Shown here: in pieces, positions 44,647-55,400 of the stretch
Position numbering within the stretch: the stretch's first letter is position 1
Layout of the letters: every line of letters begins with the position of its first letter
Assembly: GCA_000727475.1 (NCBI GenBank)
Contig: KL647289.1
Span: forward strand, 5,942,035-6,006,034
DNA length: 64,000 nucleotides
Origin: Sarcocystis neurona
Lineage: Eukaryota > Apicomplexa > Conoidasida > Eucoccidiorida > Sarcocystidae
Direction: 5' to 3'
The notes under the pieces: model-generated
Seen by the model: only the letters and a program-made list of their open reading frames with translations
What the model was told of the DNA's origin: nothing
Databases searched by the model: none
Made by a program: the position numbers and the translations under genes

Positions 44647-45552
44647 TTGTATGTATATACACATACGTACTTACTATACATATACGTATAGATATAGAAC
44701 TCTTCTACCTGTCTCACTCATTGTCTACCTGTGTGTGTAGCAACAAGTCAACTCCTGCTGCTTGCTGCGGTGTCTCTCAGATCTGGTCGCTTCTGGAGAA
44801 CGAGCCCCAATCTGCTGTTGCGCTGTTCCAGGCAGCACGTACCTCTGTGCGCGCCTCTTCGCAAGAGGCAGGTGAACAGCTGTTTACAGAGAACGACCAC
44901 CAGGCGCCGGAGCGGAAGCAGCGGCACCAACAGCAACACGAACAGCAGCCGCACGAGCAACTGCACGAGCGTGAACCGCAGCAGCAGCAGCGGCGCGAGG
45001 CGCAGCAAAGTACGGACCCAGCGTTCCCGCGCGTCGCGGAGGAAGCGAGCGCCGTAGAGATGCAGCGCGGAGGAGTTGTGGCAGGATTTTATCGGTGCTC
45101 CTTGCTTCTGAAGGAGCGCGGCGTGCAGACAACGTCGGCTGCAGCAGAAGGAGGAGCAGTCCCTCGCAAAGCCGCTCCGAACTCCTTGGACGCATCTTCC
45201 TCGAGGGAAGACAGACTGCAGGCCCCTGAGCGAGGCCGAACACTCTCTGTACAACGGAGTTCTCTTGAAATACCATCTCAGGAAAAGCCAGAAGGACCAT
45301 TTTTCGGCCGAACAAAAATTATTGTTGTGGTGGACGCGACGACATTCAACGACGACCCCGAGTCACCGGACGTTTTCCTCTCTTTCAAGCACAAACACCT
45401 CCGCCTGCTGGGCTACCACCTGGTGCGCTCTAGATTGACAAAGCTAGTCATCCAGCACACCAAGGATCACAGCCTCTTAGAGCACGCGCCCTCCTACGAA
45501 TATCTATCTGTCTGTCTATCTGTATATCTATCCACCTATCTACCTATACGTG

Positions 45553-45587
<35 letters not shown>

Positions 45588-46675
45588 TCAGGAAGAAGCG
45601 AGAATAAAGGCAGACGGAAGTTCGATCTGCAACAGTCGCAGGAGCAATGTGTGTGGGCGCGAGCGAAAGCAGCGGCAGCAGCTGCACGCCTTGCTGGAAC
45701 GACCCTCCTGGCGACAGTTGTTCTTTTCAGCGGAAGCAGGAAAAGAGCGGTCCGGCCCCTCAAGCTTTAGCACAACACGCACTCTTATACATTTATATAT
45801 ATATATGTGTATGTATAAAATATGTATGGATGTAAATTTATAAGTGCACATGTACGTGAGTGTAATATACATCGATGATTACTTTTCACAGATTAAGGAT
45901 GCGTGCAGCACTCCAGTAGCGCAGTAAAGCCTGCCCAGCAGATCGTCAGTTTGAAGGCGCGCGCATTGGTGAAGCAGTGAAACAGCTTGCGGTTTTCGTC
46001 TGCGTACTCCGACTTGGTGAACATACAGTCTGTCGCGGAAGGAGCTGCATCACCTGCAACCGACTGCTGCCGCGCCTCAAGTTTCCGGTTCTTCCCCACT
46101 GCCGGCATACATCGAGGACCACACACACATATACATCTACACTTGTGCGCGTGCGTTGAAGCGGTCACTCTACGGTGCACCGTGTGTAAGTGTATGCGGA
46201 CAATATGTGTCTACTTGTGCCCTCACGCACGTGTAGAGTGTGACACCTTGACAGGATTGGCCGCGTTGCGGTAGGAATCCCCGTACATGTACGTCTGTAC
46301 ATGTGAGAGCAAAACGTGCAGTGAAGTTCTTTCTCCCGTGCTGGAAGCGCTGTAGGAAGAGAGATGATTTTCTTTTCGAGCAGTCGCTAACAGAGGGGCA
46401 GCTCCCTGCACATGTCACTTTGACCAATGGTTCGGCAGCGGTCTTTCGCGGGGGGCGCGACGCGCCTGTAAGAGTTGCTGAAGCGGCGGCCGCGGTCGGG
46501 AAAGAGTCGCACCCGGTATAAAGCAATGATCCGTGCGTATCTCCTTGTGTTGCGTTTTTTCCTGCGGTTGCAGGTGGTTGTCCGACTGGCTGATTGGCAG
46601 CAACAGGCGGGTACTGACGAGCAGCTGCAGTACCTGATACAGCATTTGGTACCTCCCCTTCAGCGGAACGTGTAG
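27959..46675 (+). CDS. RAP-domain protein with FAST/OPR-like helical repeats, spliced
   Basis: Probable organellar (mitochondrial) RNA-binding or RNA-processing factor. RAP proteins of apicomplexans act in organelle RNA metabolism; the organelle is inferred from the family, not seen. Exon model: about 27959-29899, 32534-33540, 33599-33760, about 37382-37561, 38786-38940, 40910-41027, 41188-41223, 43043-43318, 44781-45422, 46574-46675. Borders from 37561 onward agree in phase at every junction. Repeat-like helical segments include LKEISACLLGMSTLGYRNPA, LPPHYLADVALALATLTRR and AALAAWSCCCLQLHRSNPLL. The C-terminal RAP domain (IIVVVDATTFNDD, then LRLLGYHL joined to VVVRLADWQQQ) ends 34 codons after the last junction at a TAG. 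The N-terminus is uncertain, and an exon is probably missing between 33760 and 37382 because phases do not meet. Confidence 0.82.
29900..32533. other. RAP-gene intron with microsatellites and a CAG block
   Basis: TA/TG microsatellites dominate 29990-31010. A CAG-rich block at 31140-31870 is open in all three plus frames, so it cannot be assigned to a frame. It may be an extra exon with phase 0 at both ends or intronic repeat. TA repeats return at 32097-32122. Confidence 0.45.
31795..31865 (+). repeat. GCAGCAGGA-type CAG repeat
   Basis: Imperfect array of CAG units interrupted by GGA and CGG, within a RAP-gene intron. Confidence 0.85.
32534..33540 (+). CDS. RAP-domain gene, exon with helical repeats
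   Basis: Proposed acceptor GCATGCAG at 32533, in phase 0 with the preceding exon; a later acceptor at 32714 is possible. It encodes NILIPLLSLLAS, a Ser/Ala-rich stretch, then TFLQSLSLKEISACLLGMST and LPLVTLLSSFSSLSVAHPQL. It ends AT|GTAGAC in phase 2. The next exon supplies T, giving Ile. Confidence 0.75.
33599..33760 (+). CDS. RAP-domain gene, exon after a 58-base intron
   Basis: Follows the short intron 33541-33598 (GTAGAC...TTTTCCCAG). It encodes SYRDLLQTDVLAQEKAAAEK and ADVVAVVVHASVSVCLLHLS, strongly helical, and ends CA|GTAATG in phase 2. The frame differs from the overlapping Phe/Ser-rich open frame, which is not coding. Confidence 0.7.
33790..34190. repeat. 400-base homopyrimidine-biased tract
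   Basis: On the plus strand this is nearly continuous TTC/TCC/CTT. It lies in a RAP-gene intron. Its complement reads as an E/K/R-rich frame. Confidence 0.8.
33807..35235 (-). CDS. Possible nested antisense gene encoding a highly charged protein
   Basis: Lies within a RAP-gene intron on the opposite strand. Exon 1 starts at ATG 35235 (MGGRAKNFAEGMQRGVDVLA) and runs to about 34903 with many Lys/Glu/Arg and SALQKMLEELD at its end. A second candidate exon, 34196-33807, follows a GTATGCAG acceptor and begins RSRRAERKREDETAAEQ. It becomes a very long Glu/Lys/Arg tract and ends at a stop near 33807. A donor at GAC|GTCACT would join the two in phase 0 but is weak. The composition suggests a nuclear or nucleolar basic-acidic protein, but no domain is recognised. 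The second exon could instead be translated polypurine tract. Confidence 0.35.
35236..37381. other. RAP-gene intron with an unresolved exon
   Basis: TA/CA-rich to about 35980, then mixed pyrimidine-rich sequence. A weak plus-strand exon candidate at about 35985-36099 reads ILRILSTTPMLADLLLAACD with an AG|GTAGGG donor. It resembles the helical repeats of this protein but does not match the phase of 33760 with any acceptor I can find. Confidence 0.35.
37382..37561 (+). CDS. RAP-domain gene, exon with LPPHYLADVALALATL repeat
   Basis: The C-terminal part, LVLLPPHYLADVALALATLT and RRSEFSFPLVFVA, is a typical RAP/FAST helical repeat. It ends GCG|GTACGT in phase 0, matching the next exon. The left border is one of GCCGCAG (37381) or CATGCAG (about 37455). 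Confidence 0.72.
37562..38785. other. RAP-gene intron with CAG block
   Basis: A CAG/GCA-rich stretch (37575-37660 and 37905-38080) stays open in several frames but is bypassed by the phase-consistent join of 37561 to 38786. TA/CA repeats follow. Confidence 0.5.
38786..38940 (+). CDS. RAP-domain gene, exon with excellent borders
   Basis: Sharp exon: GCTGCTACAG acceptor, AA|GTAAGC donor. It encodes ALESALAARCLVMEEESAAL, AAWSCCCLQLHRSNPLLLVG and LLSQVLLHAHA, amphipathic helices as in neighbouring repeats. Phase 0 to phase 2; Asn is rebuilt with the next exon. Confidence 0.85.
40910..41027 (+). CDS. RAP-domain gene, exon
   Basis: Acceptor TTTTCTACAG. The first base completes the split Asn codon. 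It encodes RTRHRPSFLTLPETTRMQLQ and QVALDMALDNTAAGRTVFA. Donor GCA|GTAAGA in phase 0. Confidence 0.85.
41188..41223 (+). CDS. RAP-domain gene, 36-base microexon
   Basis: Twelve codons reading KDVLDNLYFWLE after a GTTTACAG acceptor, followed by GAG|GTGTTT. It fits phase 0 on both sides and gives a continuous helix with the next exon (ALKKEKELWHALGE). An extension to 41266 with a GTAAAC donor is possible but would break the phase. Confidence 0.6.
41429..42129. other. Assembly gap (701 N)
   Basis: Run of N flanked by (TA)n on both sides, 41399-41428 and 42149-42179. It falls inside the intron between 41223 and 43043, so no exon of the model is interrupted, though an undetected exon could be hidden. 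Confidence 0.98.
43043..43318 (+). CDS. RAP-domain gene, exon
   Basis: Ninety-two complete codons: ALKKEKELWHALGEISAPLL, then an Ala/Glu-rich stretch from CAG-type repeats, closing QGEALQHAEQQ. Acceptor is a TG run ending GTGTGTAG; donor CAG|GTACGC. Confidence 0.85.
44395..44429 (+). repeat. (TG)n microsatellite
   Basis: Nearly pure GT run in the intron before exon 44781-45422. Confidence 0.9.
44615..44643. repeat. (TA)n microsatellite
   Basis: Pure TA run in the same intron. Confidence 0.9.
44781..45422 (+). CDS. RAP-domain gene, penultimate exon with the first half of the RAP domain
   Basis: Acceptor GTGTCTCTCAG. It encodes IWSLLENEPQSAVALFQAA, a Gln/Glu-rich linker, VVAGFYRCSLLLKERGVQT, then GPFFGRTKIIVVVDATTFN and FLSFKHKHLRLLGYHL. 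The VVDA...F pattern corresponds to the V-DGP-F core of RAP domains, with changes. It ends CTG|GTGCGC in phase 0. An earlier acceptor at 44740 gives a frame that hits a stop, so 44781 is preferred. Confidence 0.85.
45893..46053 (-). CDS. Probable terminal exon of the antisense gene
   Basis: Good acceptor (GTCGGTTGCAG). The open frame reads SEYADENRKLFHCFTNARAF and TICWAGFTALLECC, then TAA. It is not repeat-derived. It lies within the last intron (45423-46573) of the plus-strand RAP gene. Confidence 0.5.
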
Positions 46676-49182
46676 CGTGATGGCCTTCTACTCAAGCGTG
46701 TGTGTGTGTGTTGTTGTGCGTGTGTGTACCTGCGTGAAGAAGAAGTGTTGTCATATTGACCAGTGCGACGAAAAAACACACGCAGCCGAGCAACGCCTTC
46801 GTAACTCTTCAGGCAGATGAGAGCGGCATTCAATTACATACACACATACGCGTATAAAGTATCTCTATGTTAAAAAAGGTACGTACGTGCACGTTCATAC
46901 GTAAATGGGTCCACATACACGATTTGTTGCGTGGATTCTGTGTACACACATCAGCGGAAAAGCTGCGTTCGTGCACCAGGGGAGCCAGGAACCCTGCCTG
47001 TTCCGCACAACAGATGAAACACGCAATTGCAATTGCCGAAACGTCTTCTTTGAGTCGCCCCCCCCTACCATACATATGTATATATATATATATATGCATA
47101 CAAAACCCTACCTCGTTTCAAGTACACTCACGTATACAGGAACACGTGTATGCATATATAAATACGGGTACGTCTGTCTACATGTGTGTCAAAGCCCCTT
47201 TAACGCCTCGCGTCCCGTCCTCAGCCTGTCCCCGCCAGACCCGCAGCATCCAGTTGGACGCATAAGCAGAAGTTCTTCCGAGAGACTAGTGACGCGGCAT
47301 ACGGCCCTGTTTTCTCTTCTGAAACACTAGGGATGTGGCATACCGATAACTTATACGTGCACACCGACGACTACTTCCACGTATGTGTCTGTGCACCAGA
47401 CCTACGCAGCTGACGCCCTGATACAAATAAATCGATATACGGAGACTCGCGGCACGGGCGCCACTCGCCAGCCTCCACGTGCCCTACGTGTTGACTACGT
47501 GTAAAACCGTCGTGCATCCCGGCTGCGTGTGCGCACCCACACTACTACAGGGGCTCGCCTACCTACCTCTATATTTCTTCTGAGTGTGCAAACAGATCTC
47601 GGAACACACATTCGTATATAAACAAATACATGCGTAGTGCGCCACCGCGAAGAAATCTGGTGAAGCAGCCGTAATGCCGCAGTTGCTGCTGGGGCTCCAC
47701 GCTCCGCGGGGCGCTGGCCGCTGCCGCCAGTGTGCGCCGTGCGTGCTTCGACAGCTTCTACGCGTTCTTCCTCATAGGGGGCTCGAGTGTTGCTGCGGCT
47801 CTTCCGTTGTGACTCGTGCTGCCCCTTCTCTGCTGCAGCTCTCTTGTACACTACTTCCGTGAAAAGCGACTATGTTCTCCGCCGGATAACTTCGCTAGCT
47901 CCACTCGTACTTACCGCGTACCCAAACGTACGCCGTCGCGGACCCCCGTCCTCTTGCCCGCCTGCAGCTAATTTATAGCTTCCGCTGCCGGTTTTGTTGC
48001 TGCTCATCTACCTTTGCCGCTTTTGCTTTCGCAGCTGGCCTCCTAACAGTGCTGTTGTCGATTTTGCTGCTCGGCTTCTTCCACTGCTGCTGCTATTGCT
48101 GTTGCCGCTCCTTGTCCACCGCTGCAGCCAGGTATTCTGTCGCTGCTTCAGTTCCTTACACCTACACGACGTGTTCACAGCTGCCAGTGCCTCTGGTGCC
48201 CCACTCTCTCGCTTCGTGCTGCGATGTTACTGCCTCTCCACTGCCTTCGCTGCCGTCGCTACGAGTTGCGCGTGCTGGCTCCGCACTGTCTTCATATGTA
48301 CAGACGCCCGTTGATCAGGTGTTTGATCTGTGGCAGCCTTCCGCGGCTGCTGCTCCTGCTGCTTAACGAGTGTATTCTATCTGCAACACCAGTAGGCTGC
48401 TCCTGGTGTTGCTCCTCTGAGACCCTCCGGCTGGTGCTGTGGCACAGATCCGCTGTTGCTGCTTCTTCCGCTACGAGTCCTCCCATGAGACCTCACCCTG
48501 CTGCTGCGTGCTGCAGTGGCATGATGGGATGCACTCCGGGGCACCTGCTGCCGGTGTCGTTGTCGCTGCCACTGCTTCACACTTTGCTGCGGCACTGCTG
48601 CACTGCTGCAGATCCGTCTGCTGCACGTCTCCCCCCGCCTTTCCTGTTCCTCTCTTGATGCTGCCTGTGGTACTGCTACGGCAGGTGGGCCTGCGAATCA
48701 CCTGTAGAGTGAGTATGACACCTTCTACAAGCCGTGGTCTGTAATTATTAACGCAGCGGTCCACAAGTTGGATAGTCGCACAAAATAAAGAACTAGCTGC
48801 TGCGATACGGAATCGCAGCTGTTACCAGGGCACGCAGAGGATTGTCGGGGATCTGCCCCTTAGCTCCACTCGCTGCTGCTACTCAGGCACCCAACGGATC
48901 ATCCGGTAGATGCTGCTGTACCGCTCGTTGAACAAGCAGTGAATATGGCAAGGTAGCTGCTGCCTAGTAGAGTCGCTGTGGCTACGGACGCAAAGGAAGA
49001 GGCTGCGTTTCCGCCCTCGTTCGGAAAGCATCTAATCGTTTTCGCGGAGATCTACCAGCGTGAAGCTGCTGCTACTGCTACTGCTGCAGCAGATGAAGTG
49101 TGGAGACGCAGGTGCTGTTTAGAAAATATTCCCTGCGTGTTACAGTAGCTGCTTACAGCCCATAAACAGACTGCAAGCACGC

Positions 49183-49216
<34 letters not shown>

Positions 49217-51540
49217 GTTTATATAGGCCCTGAGTAATTTTTTTGGTCTTTTTCCTGTGTAGATATCGAGATACACGTAGAAAGCGCTGCGTCCACGTGG
49301 CACCTGTTCGCAAGCATTATCCGAATGGCTTATGCATACCATATATATACATGTGTACGTTCGTATAAACACATCTACCTATATTTGATGCATGTGATGT
49401 AATCAATATGTGTACACACGTAGACATATATATATATATATACATATGCGTGCGTAAAACGTGTGCTATGTATGTATACGCACATGAAGTATGCTTACGT
49501 ATTTGCATGCATTTATACACGTACACATATATATATATATATATACATAAGAAGATGTAGGCACCGGAATACTACATTGCCAGCATTTTCGCTTGCGATT
49601 CTCGTGGAGGCAGTCCAGCTAGACGGCGCTGCCTTTCTTCTTCTGCCGCTTGTTCTGCTGCAGAGGGCTTCATGCCGGGGAACCTGCGCCGTTCGCAGCA
49701 CACACCCAAACACAGCCGTCCGTCCTCCGTCTCTTTGCCTACACAGAGAAGTACGGGCCAGCTGCTTTCGTCTGTGTCCAGTTACTTCTCCACACACACA
49801 TATATCTGTGTAACACAGGCAATTATCAGGACCCACACATATACACACATATGTGCGGCATCAACTATTAAAGCGAACGTACGTGCACAGCATAGCTAAC
49901 TCCCTATGTCTGTGTGTACACATGTGTGTGCATATGTATATATATATATATATATACAGAAAGAGAGACAGCGAAAGGGGGTATTTATATATATATGTTA
50001 TGAAGAGGAAGCCGGGACAGCATACATACGTATATGTATATATGTATGTATATATATGTATATACACGTAAAAGAGTGTACTTCCATACTTGTGGACTAC
50101 GTATCATACGTATGTACGTATGCACACGTACGCGTAGAAGAGCTTCATATACTTCGCGCAGGAATGTAGAGGCAGGCAGAGGCACACGCGCAGGCGTCAC
50201 AAGCCTCACCAGGTAGCTCTGCAGACCTAGTAGAGACATATTCGGGACCGCGTTTCAGCAGCAGCGTTTAGAGAGGAGCAGCAGCACCGCAGGACCACTC
50301 GGCAGCCGGAACTGCTCGGCTACTTACAAAACACAACAGCAGTGCGTATACAGCAGTGGCTGGAAGACAGCAGAGACCAGCATCGCCAGCAGCAGCACAC
50401 TGCTGCTCCTCCTCCTTCTCCTCCTGTGTTCCCCTGCATAGTCGTACACATCCCCAGGGAGGCACCAGCTACGAGGTTCGATACGTCGTTTCTGCCGTGC
50501 ACCCACACACATGCGGGTCTACTTGTCCACCTCGAATAATCTCCTCACACGTGTGTACTTCACGGTGCTGGGTTTTTTCTTGTAGAGACGCTCCTGGTTA
50601 AACGCAGTGAGTACAAGTCCACCAGGAACTGCTGTCCTCAAGAATACCGAAGGCACACATACGTCTACGGAGGGCAAAGAATGCGAGTTGCTGCATTCCT
50701 CTAATCTACTCACCTACACACACACACACTTCGGGACAGAGACGAATGCCTCTCTCTCTATATGTGTGTGGACGCACCTATATACATGCATACATATAAA
50801 TATACATATATATGTATGCGTGTCGCTGCATGTACGTAGACGCACTTGTATACACGTATACACATATGCATATATACATATATATGAATATATACATGTA
50901 CATGTATATGGATCATTCGTATACAAGCACAGAAACACGCGGTATACGTGTACATCTTTGCAGGCACCCAGTCACATCTCTACGTGGGTAGACACACATA
51001 AACAATAGATACGCATTTATGTAAGTACCCGGTGCACACATATGCAACTATATACAAAGTGAGTGTATAGATACACGCACGCGTACGCATGCATCCTCAG
51101 AGCCACATACATCTAACGTGCATCAATGCGTGAACACAGTATTCTTGAGGACGGCAACTCCTGGGAGAAGTGGACGCAGGGACATTCCTGTGTATCAGCC
51201 GTCTATACACGCAAAAAAAACAGGCATGACCACCCGTTTCAAGAGAGAGTAAAGAAGCTTCCACGGTGTGTGGTGCCTCTAAGCAGACGTCTCCACCAGC
51301 GCAACCTCACAGGTCGCGGCGCAAAATTTGGAGGACGAGCATGCACGTCTGCATACCGCGGGGAGAATCGCAGACACATATACGCCGACACGGCTACGGG
51401 GGCTCAGGCGTCTGATCGTGTGCAGACACAGCGCATTTGTCCACATAAGGGGAACCTATCTACCGTCGGTTTTACATATGTTCTACCGCGGCCCGGGGCT
51501 GCCCCTTCAAGTGCTGCGGCGCAATCCTTGAGTATTTTAA
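45893..51540 (-). CDS. Possible unrecognised spliced gene antisense to the RAP-gene end
   Basis: A set of protein-like minus-strand segments with splice signals. About 51540-51490: IKILKDCAAALEGAAPGR. 50593-50523: ERLYKKKPSTVKYTRVRRLF. 50218-50132: SYLVRLVTPARVPLPASTFL then REVYEALLR, before CGC|GTACGT. About 48500-48300: RLPQIKHLINGRL. About 47835-47630: charged, YEEERVEAVEARTAH. About 47065-46945: RLKEDVSAIAIACFICCAEQ. The last exon is 46053-45893: TDCMFTKSEYADENRKLFHC, WAGFTALLECCTHP, stop TAA. Not every junction agrees in phase, so exons are missing or misplaced. No domain is recognised. Individual exons are better supported than the whole. Confidence 0.38.
46574..46675 (+). CDS. RAP-domain gene, last exon
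   Basis: After TGCGGTTGCAG. It encodes VVVRLADWQQQAGTDEQLQY and LIQHLVPPLQRNV, then TAG. This is the C-terminal half of the RAP domain (hydrophobic strand, W, then a helix), directly continuing LRLLGYHL of the previous exon. Confidence 0.88.
   Translation: MVVRLADWQQQAGTDEQLQYLIQHLVPPLQRNV
48718..49560. other. CAG-poor spacer with TA/TG repeats
   Basis: Mixed sequence to 49170, then TA-rich microsatellites at 49181-49220 and 49424-49443. No supported exon. Confidence 0.4.
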
Positions 51541-52040
51541 TCGCAGGTGCGCTGCTGCAGCGTTTTCTACTACGACAGTACACGAGGATGTGCACGTGTG
51601 CACCAAGCGCCTGCTTCTCGAAACGTGTGTGCTCCCCTTCTGTGCTACATCCACACGTGTAGACACGCGCGTACGTCCACACACATGAGCGTCTCCACCA
51701 AGTCGCATACGTGTACACATACACATATATATGTGGAGATGTTGAGGGGAATATGCACGAGAAAGCACCTGTGCGGATTTCCGCATGCCTGCAGTGAACG
51801 AATGGATAGGTGCAGCCCTGACCTGGCAAGCCCGGTAACGCATAGAAAGTCCTTACACACATGCGGAAGTCCGCTCTTCCTTACACACATTCCTCTTCCC
51901 CGCGAGAGGCACGTCGCATACAAGTAGGTGTATCTACACTCGTTTTTGTGAGCCCCTAGCGCAAGCCAGAACCCGGGGGTTTGGGTGACCCGGTATAGAC
52001 GAACATCGACGAAAAGTGCCCGTCGCACCCGAGGACCTAC

Positions 52041-52072
<32 letters not shown>

Positions 52073-52221
52073 TATGTATATACGCATATATATATATATG
52101 CGCGCAAAAACAAGCGCAGATCTACTGCACACGTCTACCTTATATCTACATACATGGGAAAGGAAACGTGTTTCTGTATGTGCGCAGCAGGAGTGTGTGT
52201 AAGAGCGTGGAGGTGCCGAGA
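50600..52221. other. Interval between the HSPBP1-like gene end and exon candidates of the antisense gene
   Basis: CA/TG-rich with TA tracts (50800-50900, 52041-52062). The plus-strand 178-codon frame at 51126-51662 is Arg/Ser-rich without a domain. The minus-strand segment near 51490-51540 looks better as coding sequence. Confidence 0.35.
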
Positions 52222-52401
52222 TTACTTGGCGAGTCCGATAGCTTCGTCGAGAAGGGCCTCTTGCGAGGCGTACGCCTCCGCGCTGTGGGCGTCGCTGGCC
52301 TGCTGCTGCTGCTTCTCATGGTGCTTCACCTGGTCCAGCAGGTCAGTCAAGCGTTTCCTCCTCTCGATCAAGGCCTGTCGGAGCTCTGCAAGTGCGGGAC
52401 C
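52222..52401 (-). CDS. HSPBP1-like gene, last exon
   Basis: Fifty-nine codons plus [43 protein letters not shown], then [13 protein letters not shown] basic-acidic C-terminal helix, in the position and style of HSPBP1 C-termini. The acceptor is GTCGAAG, preceded by a CAG-type pyrimidine tract. Confidence 0.8.
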   Translation of the reverse strand, partial: GPALAELRQALIERRKRLTDLLDQVKHHEKQQQQASDAHSAEAYASQEALLDEAIGLAK

Positions 52402-55400
52402 CTTCGACAGATTGACTCTTCAGCAGCAACAACAGCAAACACAGTGCGCACACCGTTGTGCCATCAAGTGACTGTCATGCAGACGCTTCCACACGTCGAC
52501 GTAGTCACACATTCGTCGCCGCTCTAACCTGCACGCGCAGCTGCTGGCCCACACGTGGTGTTGTAGCGAACGTCCAGCCCTGCACGCGACGGGCACCGCT
52601 GGAAGCACGTCTGCCCGCGCGCGACGGCCGCGCGTATGCGTATGCGAAGTGCTCCACCGACAGACACACACAACCGGAAGAGGAGACACGCACGGGTTGT
52701 CTGACGCCTGCTCGAACACAGAAACGCTAGACACGTACACACACACACACACACACAGACAGACGTAGAGTTTTACTGCAGGGGGAGTAGCACACGTTTA
52801 CACATACATGTATATGCGAAGAAAGAGAGACAGAGAGACACAGATCTGTACGCGTCTCGGGTTGTGAACAAAGCAGGAGAAAGCAACGTGCGTGCGTCTA
52901 TGGGACTCCACGGACGGGGACAGACCTATACGTATGTATGCGTATACGTGTGTGTGTTTGTGTACACATGTGTGGGTATGAACACACTTACGTATCTGTG
53001 GATATACCTATGTAGAGACGTGCATGCGTCTCTCTCTGCCCCTCCGTTGGACACTTTTGTGTGCAAACACACTGAGCTGTACACACACATACGTACACAC
53101 TTATTCGCCTGTCACGTACACACTTACTCGCCTGTCAACCTCGACGACGTGTGCGTGAACCAGGCCGCGCAGTTCCCATCTATATATGTACGCATATATG
53201 TAGTAAATACACACACATGTTTAAGTTTACTCATGAGGAGGTCTGTCAGCGCAGTGATCGGCCACTGCGGGCGAGTGGGCCAGGGACGGCTTCACGCCCT
53301 CGCGAGACGCTTCGCTGGGAAGCACGTAGATGCAAAGGGAGAGTCCAGACGCGCTGCGCCAAAGCCTGGCGAACAGAGTCCTGCATCTGCAGCCGAGCAC
53401 CGTGGCAGTATCACTCGCGTTCACAGGCTCTTCCCCGATATATGCGGAAGTGACCTTGGGCGGACACACAGAGAGAAGGACGCACGGGAGCACGTCCTGC
53501 AGTTGTTCACGCTTCTCTAGACTGACACGTGTATATCCCCCTCTGTGCGCGGCTTATGCAGGCACCAATGTTTTAGCGAAAAGGACGAGCAACTTCGCGC
53601 TGCTAAGTGATACACGTTCTCTCTCTGGAGACCCAATCCGGAGCTCTCACAGATTCAAACGTGTAGCCAAAACACAAACATGTAAATGTGTGCGTCTGTG
53701 TGTGTGTCTGTGTCTGTGTGTGTCTGTGTCTGTGTGTGTCTGTGTCTGTGTGTGTCTCTCTGTCTGCCTGTCTGTGGGTCTTTGTGTGTCTGTGTCTACT
53801 ACGGCTGCCTGTCTGTGTACCTCTGTGTGCATGCGTGTATGTGTCTCCGTGTGTATGTGTACCTGTGTGTGTCTCCGTCTGCGTGTCTCCGTCTGCGTGT
53901 CTCGGTGTGCGTGTCTCCGTCTGCGTGTCTCCGTCTGCCTCTCTCTGTGTGTGTGTCTCTATGTGTGTCTGTCTATGTCCCTCTTTGTGTGTGTGCGTGT
54001 ATGTGTGCGTGACCAGCAGGAGTGGCTGTGCCCGCGCGTGGCTACCCGAGACGTGTACAGATAAACAGGCATATTTATATATTTACTGATACAAAGATTT
54101 GATAGACAGATGGACATCTGCAGGGATATCCAAGCGAACATCGTTCAGCCATACATCGGCCTCCGAGCCTACTTGGAAATTCTATAGAGCGCTACCTCCC
54201 ACCCGCCCAAATGTGCTTACGTGCGTGTACACGTGTCGCGCTTGCACAGGCTGTCATACACAAAGATGGTCCTGCGTGTATATATATATGGGGATAGAAA
54301 GGTGGTTTATCTAGTATCTTAACCAAGTACCTACGTAGATACATATAAAGAGAGAGAGACGCTTAGACTAAAGAGCGATAGGCATCGGTCTTCTTATGCA
54401 GCGCGTTCCGATGGCCCGGCACGTGTGTCGCTGCGACCCCTCACATACATACACATTTATGTATATATAGATAGATTTGCCTAAAGTGGGAGAGGTATCG
54501 TGTTTCTTGTGCAGCGCGATCCGACGGCTCGGCACGTCTGCCGCTGCGACCGCTCGCGCCCAGCACGTGTCGGGCCCCTGCGTTTCCTACGTGTGAGAGA
54601 CGAATTACATGCACACGTACACCGACACATAAAGAGGCAGACAGACGGCGACATACACGTGCACAAAGACACACACATACGTAGACGCATGTGTGTACGG
54701 AGACATTGTGGCCCCCCGTCTCATAAAGCTGCTGAGCAGCGCCTGGTTGTTTCTCGCGAGACAGCAGGCACGTGAGAGCGACGCATATACATACATATAT
54801 ATAGAGATAATTGTTTATGTAAATCTGCAGACGGAGGAGTACCGAAAAGGTATAAACCACCCGATACAGAGAGATGTACACGTGGCGGACGAAGCCCATG
54901 CTGCTGCAGTAGGATCTCGATGTTGTACCTGTGCTGCTGCAGCAGCGCGATCGTCAGCTGTGCAACAATTTCTCCGAATTGAATGCCTGAGCAGCAGCAG
55001 CGATTTGCATCCATTTCACACACACACACACACATAACGCCGACATCTACGCACAGTGACTCAGAGACACGTAGCGAGAACAACCGTATGCATATATATA
55101 TACACACATATATGTATATAAATAGAGTGAGACAGGGAGACAACAGAATCATGCACATATACATACGTATACTTCCACACGCTGATGACGAACTCCGAAA
55201 GCGTAGGCAACACGCACGCAGACGTACGCATACATACATATATCTATACATACATACATGTATATATCTGCCGAAACGCACATAAAGAGGACAACCACAA
55301 ACAGATGTACGTGAAGGCCAACAAACTGCTTCGTGCCCGAGTTTTTGATACACACATGCTTCTTCCCTTTTGTGAAGACGGAAAATAGGACGACATACAT

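Noticed and set aside
45590..45770. Plus-strand open segment after the RAP core (RKQRQQLHALLERPSWRQL)
   Set aside because: Protein-like, but joining 45422 to 46574 completes the RAP domain in phase. Kept only as a possible alternative exon.
47095..47110. AAACCCT telomere-like motif
   Set aside because: Single copies only (also near 25891 on the other strand); no array.
53688..54089. Cys/Val-rich plus-strand frame
   Set aside because: Pure translation of TGTGTC repeats.
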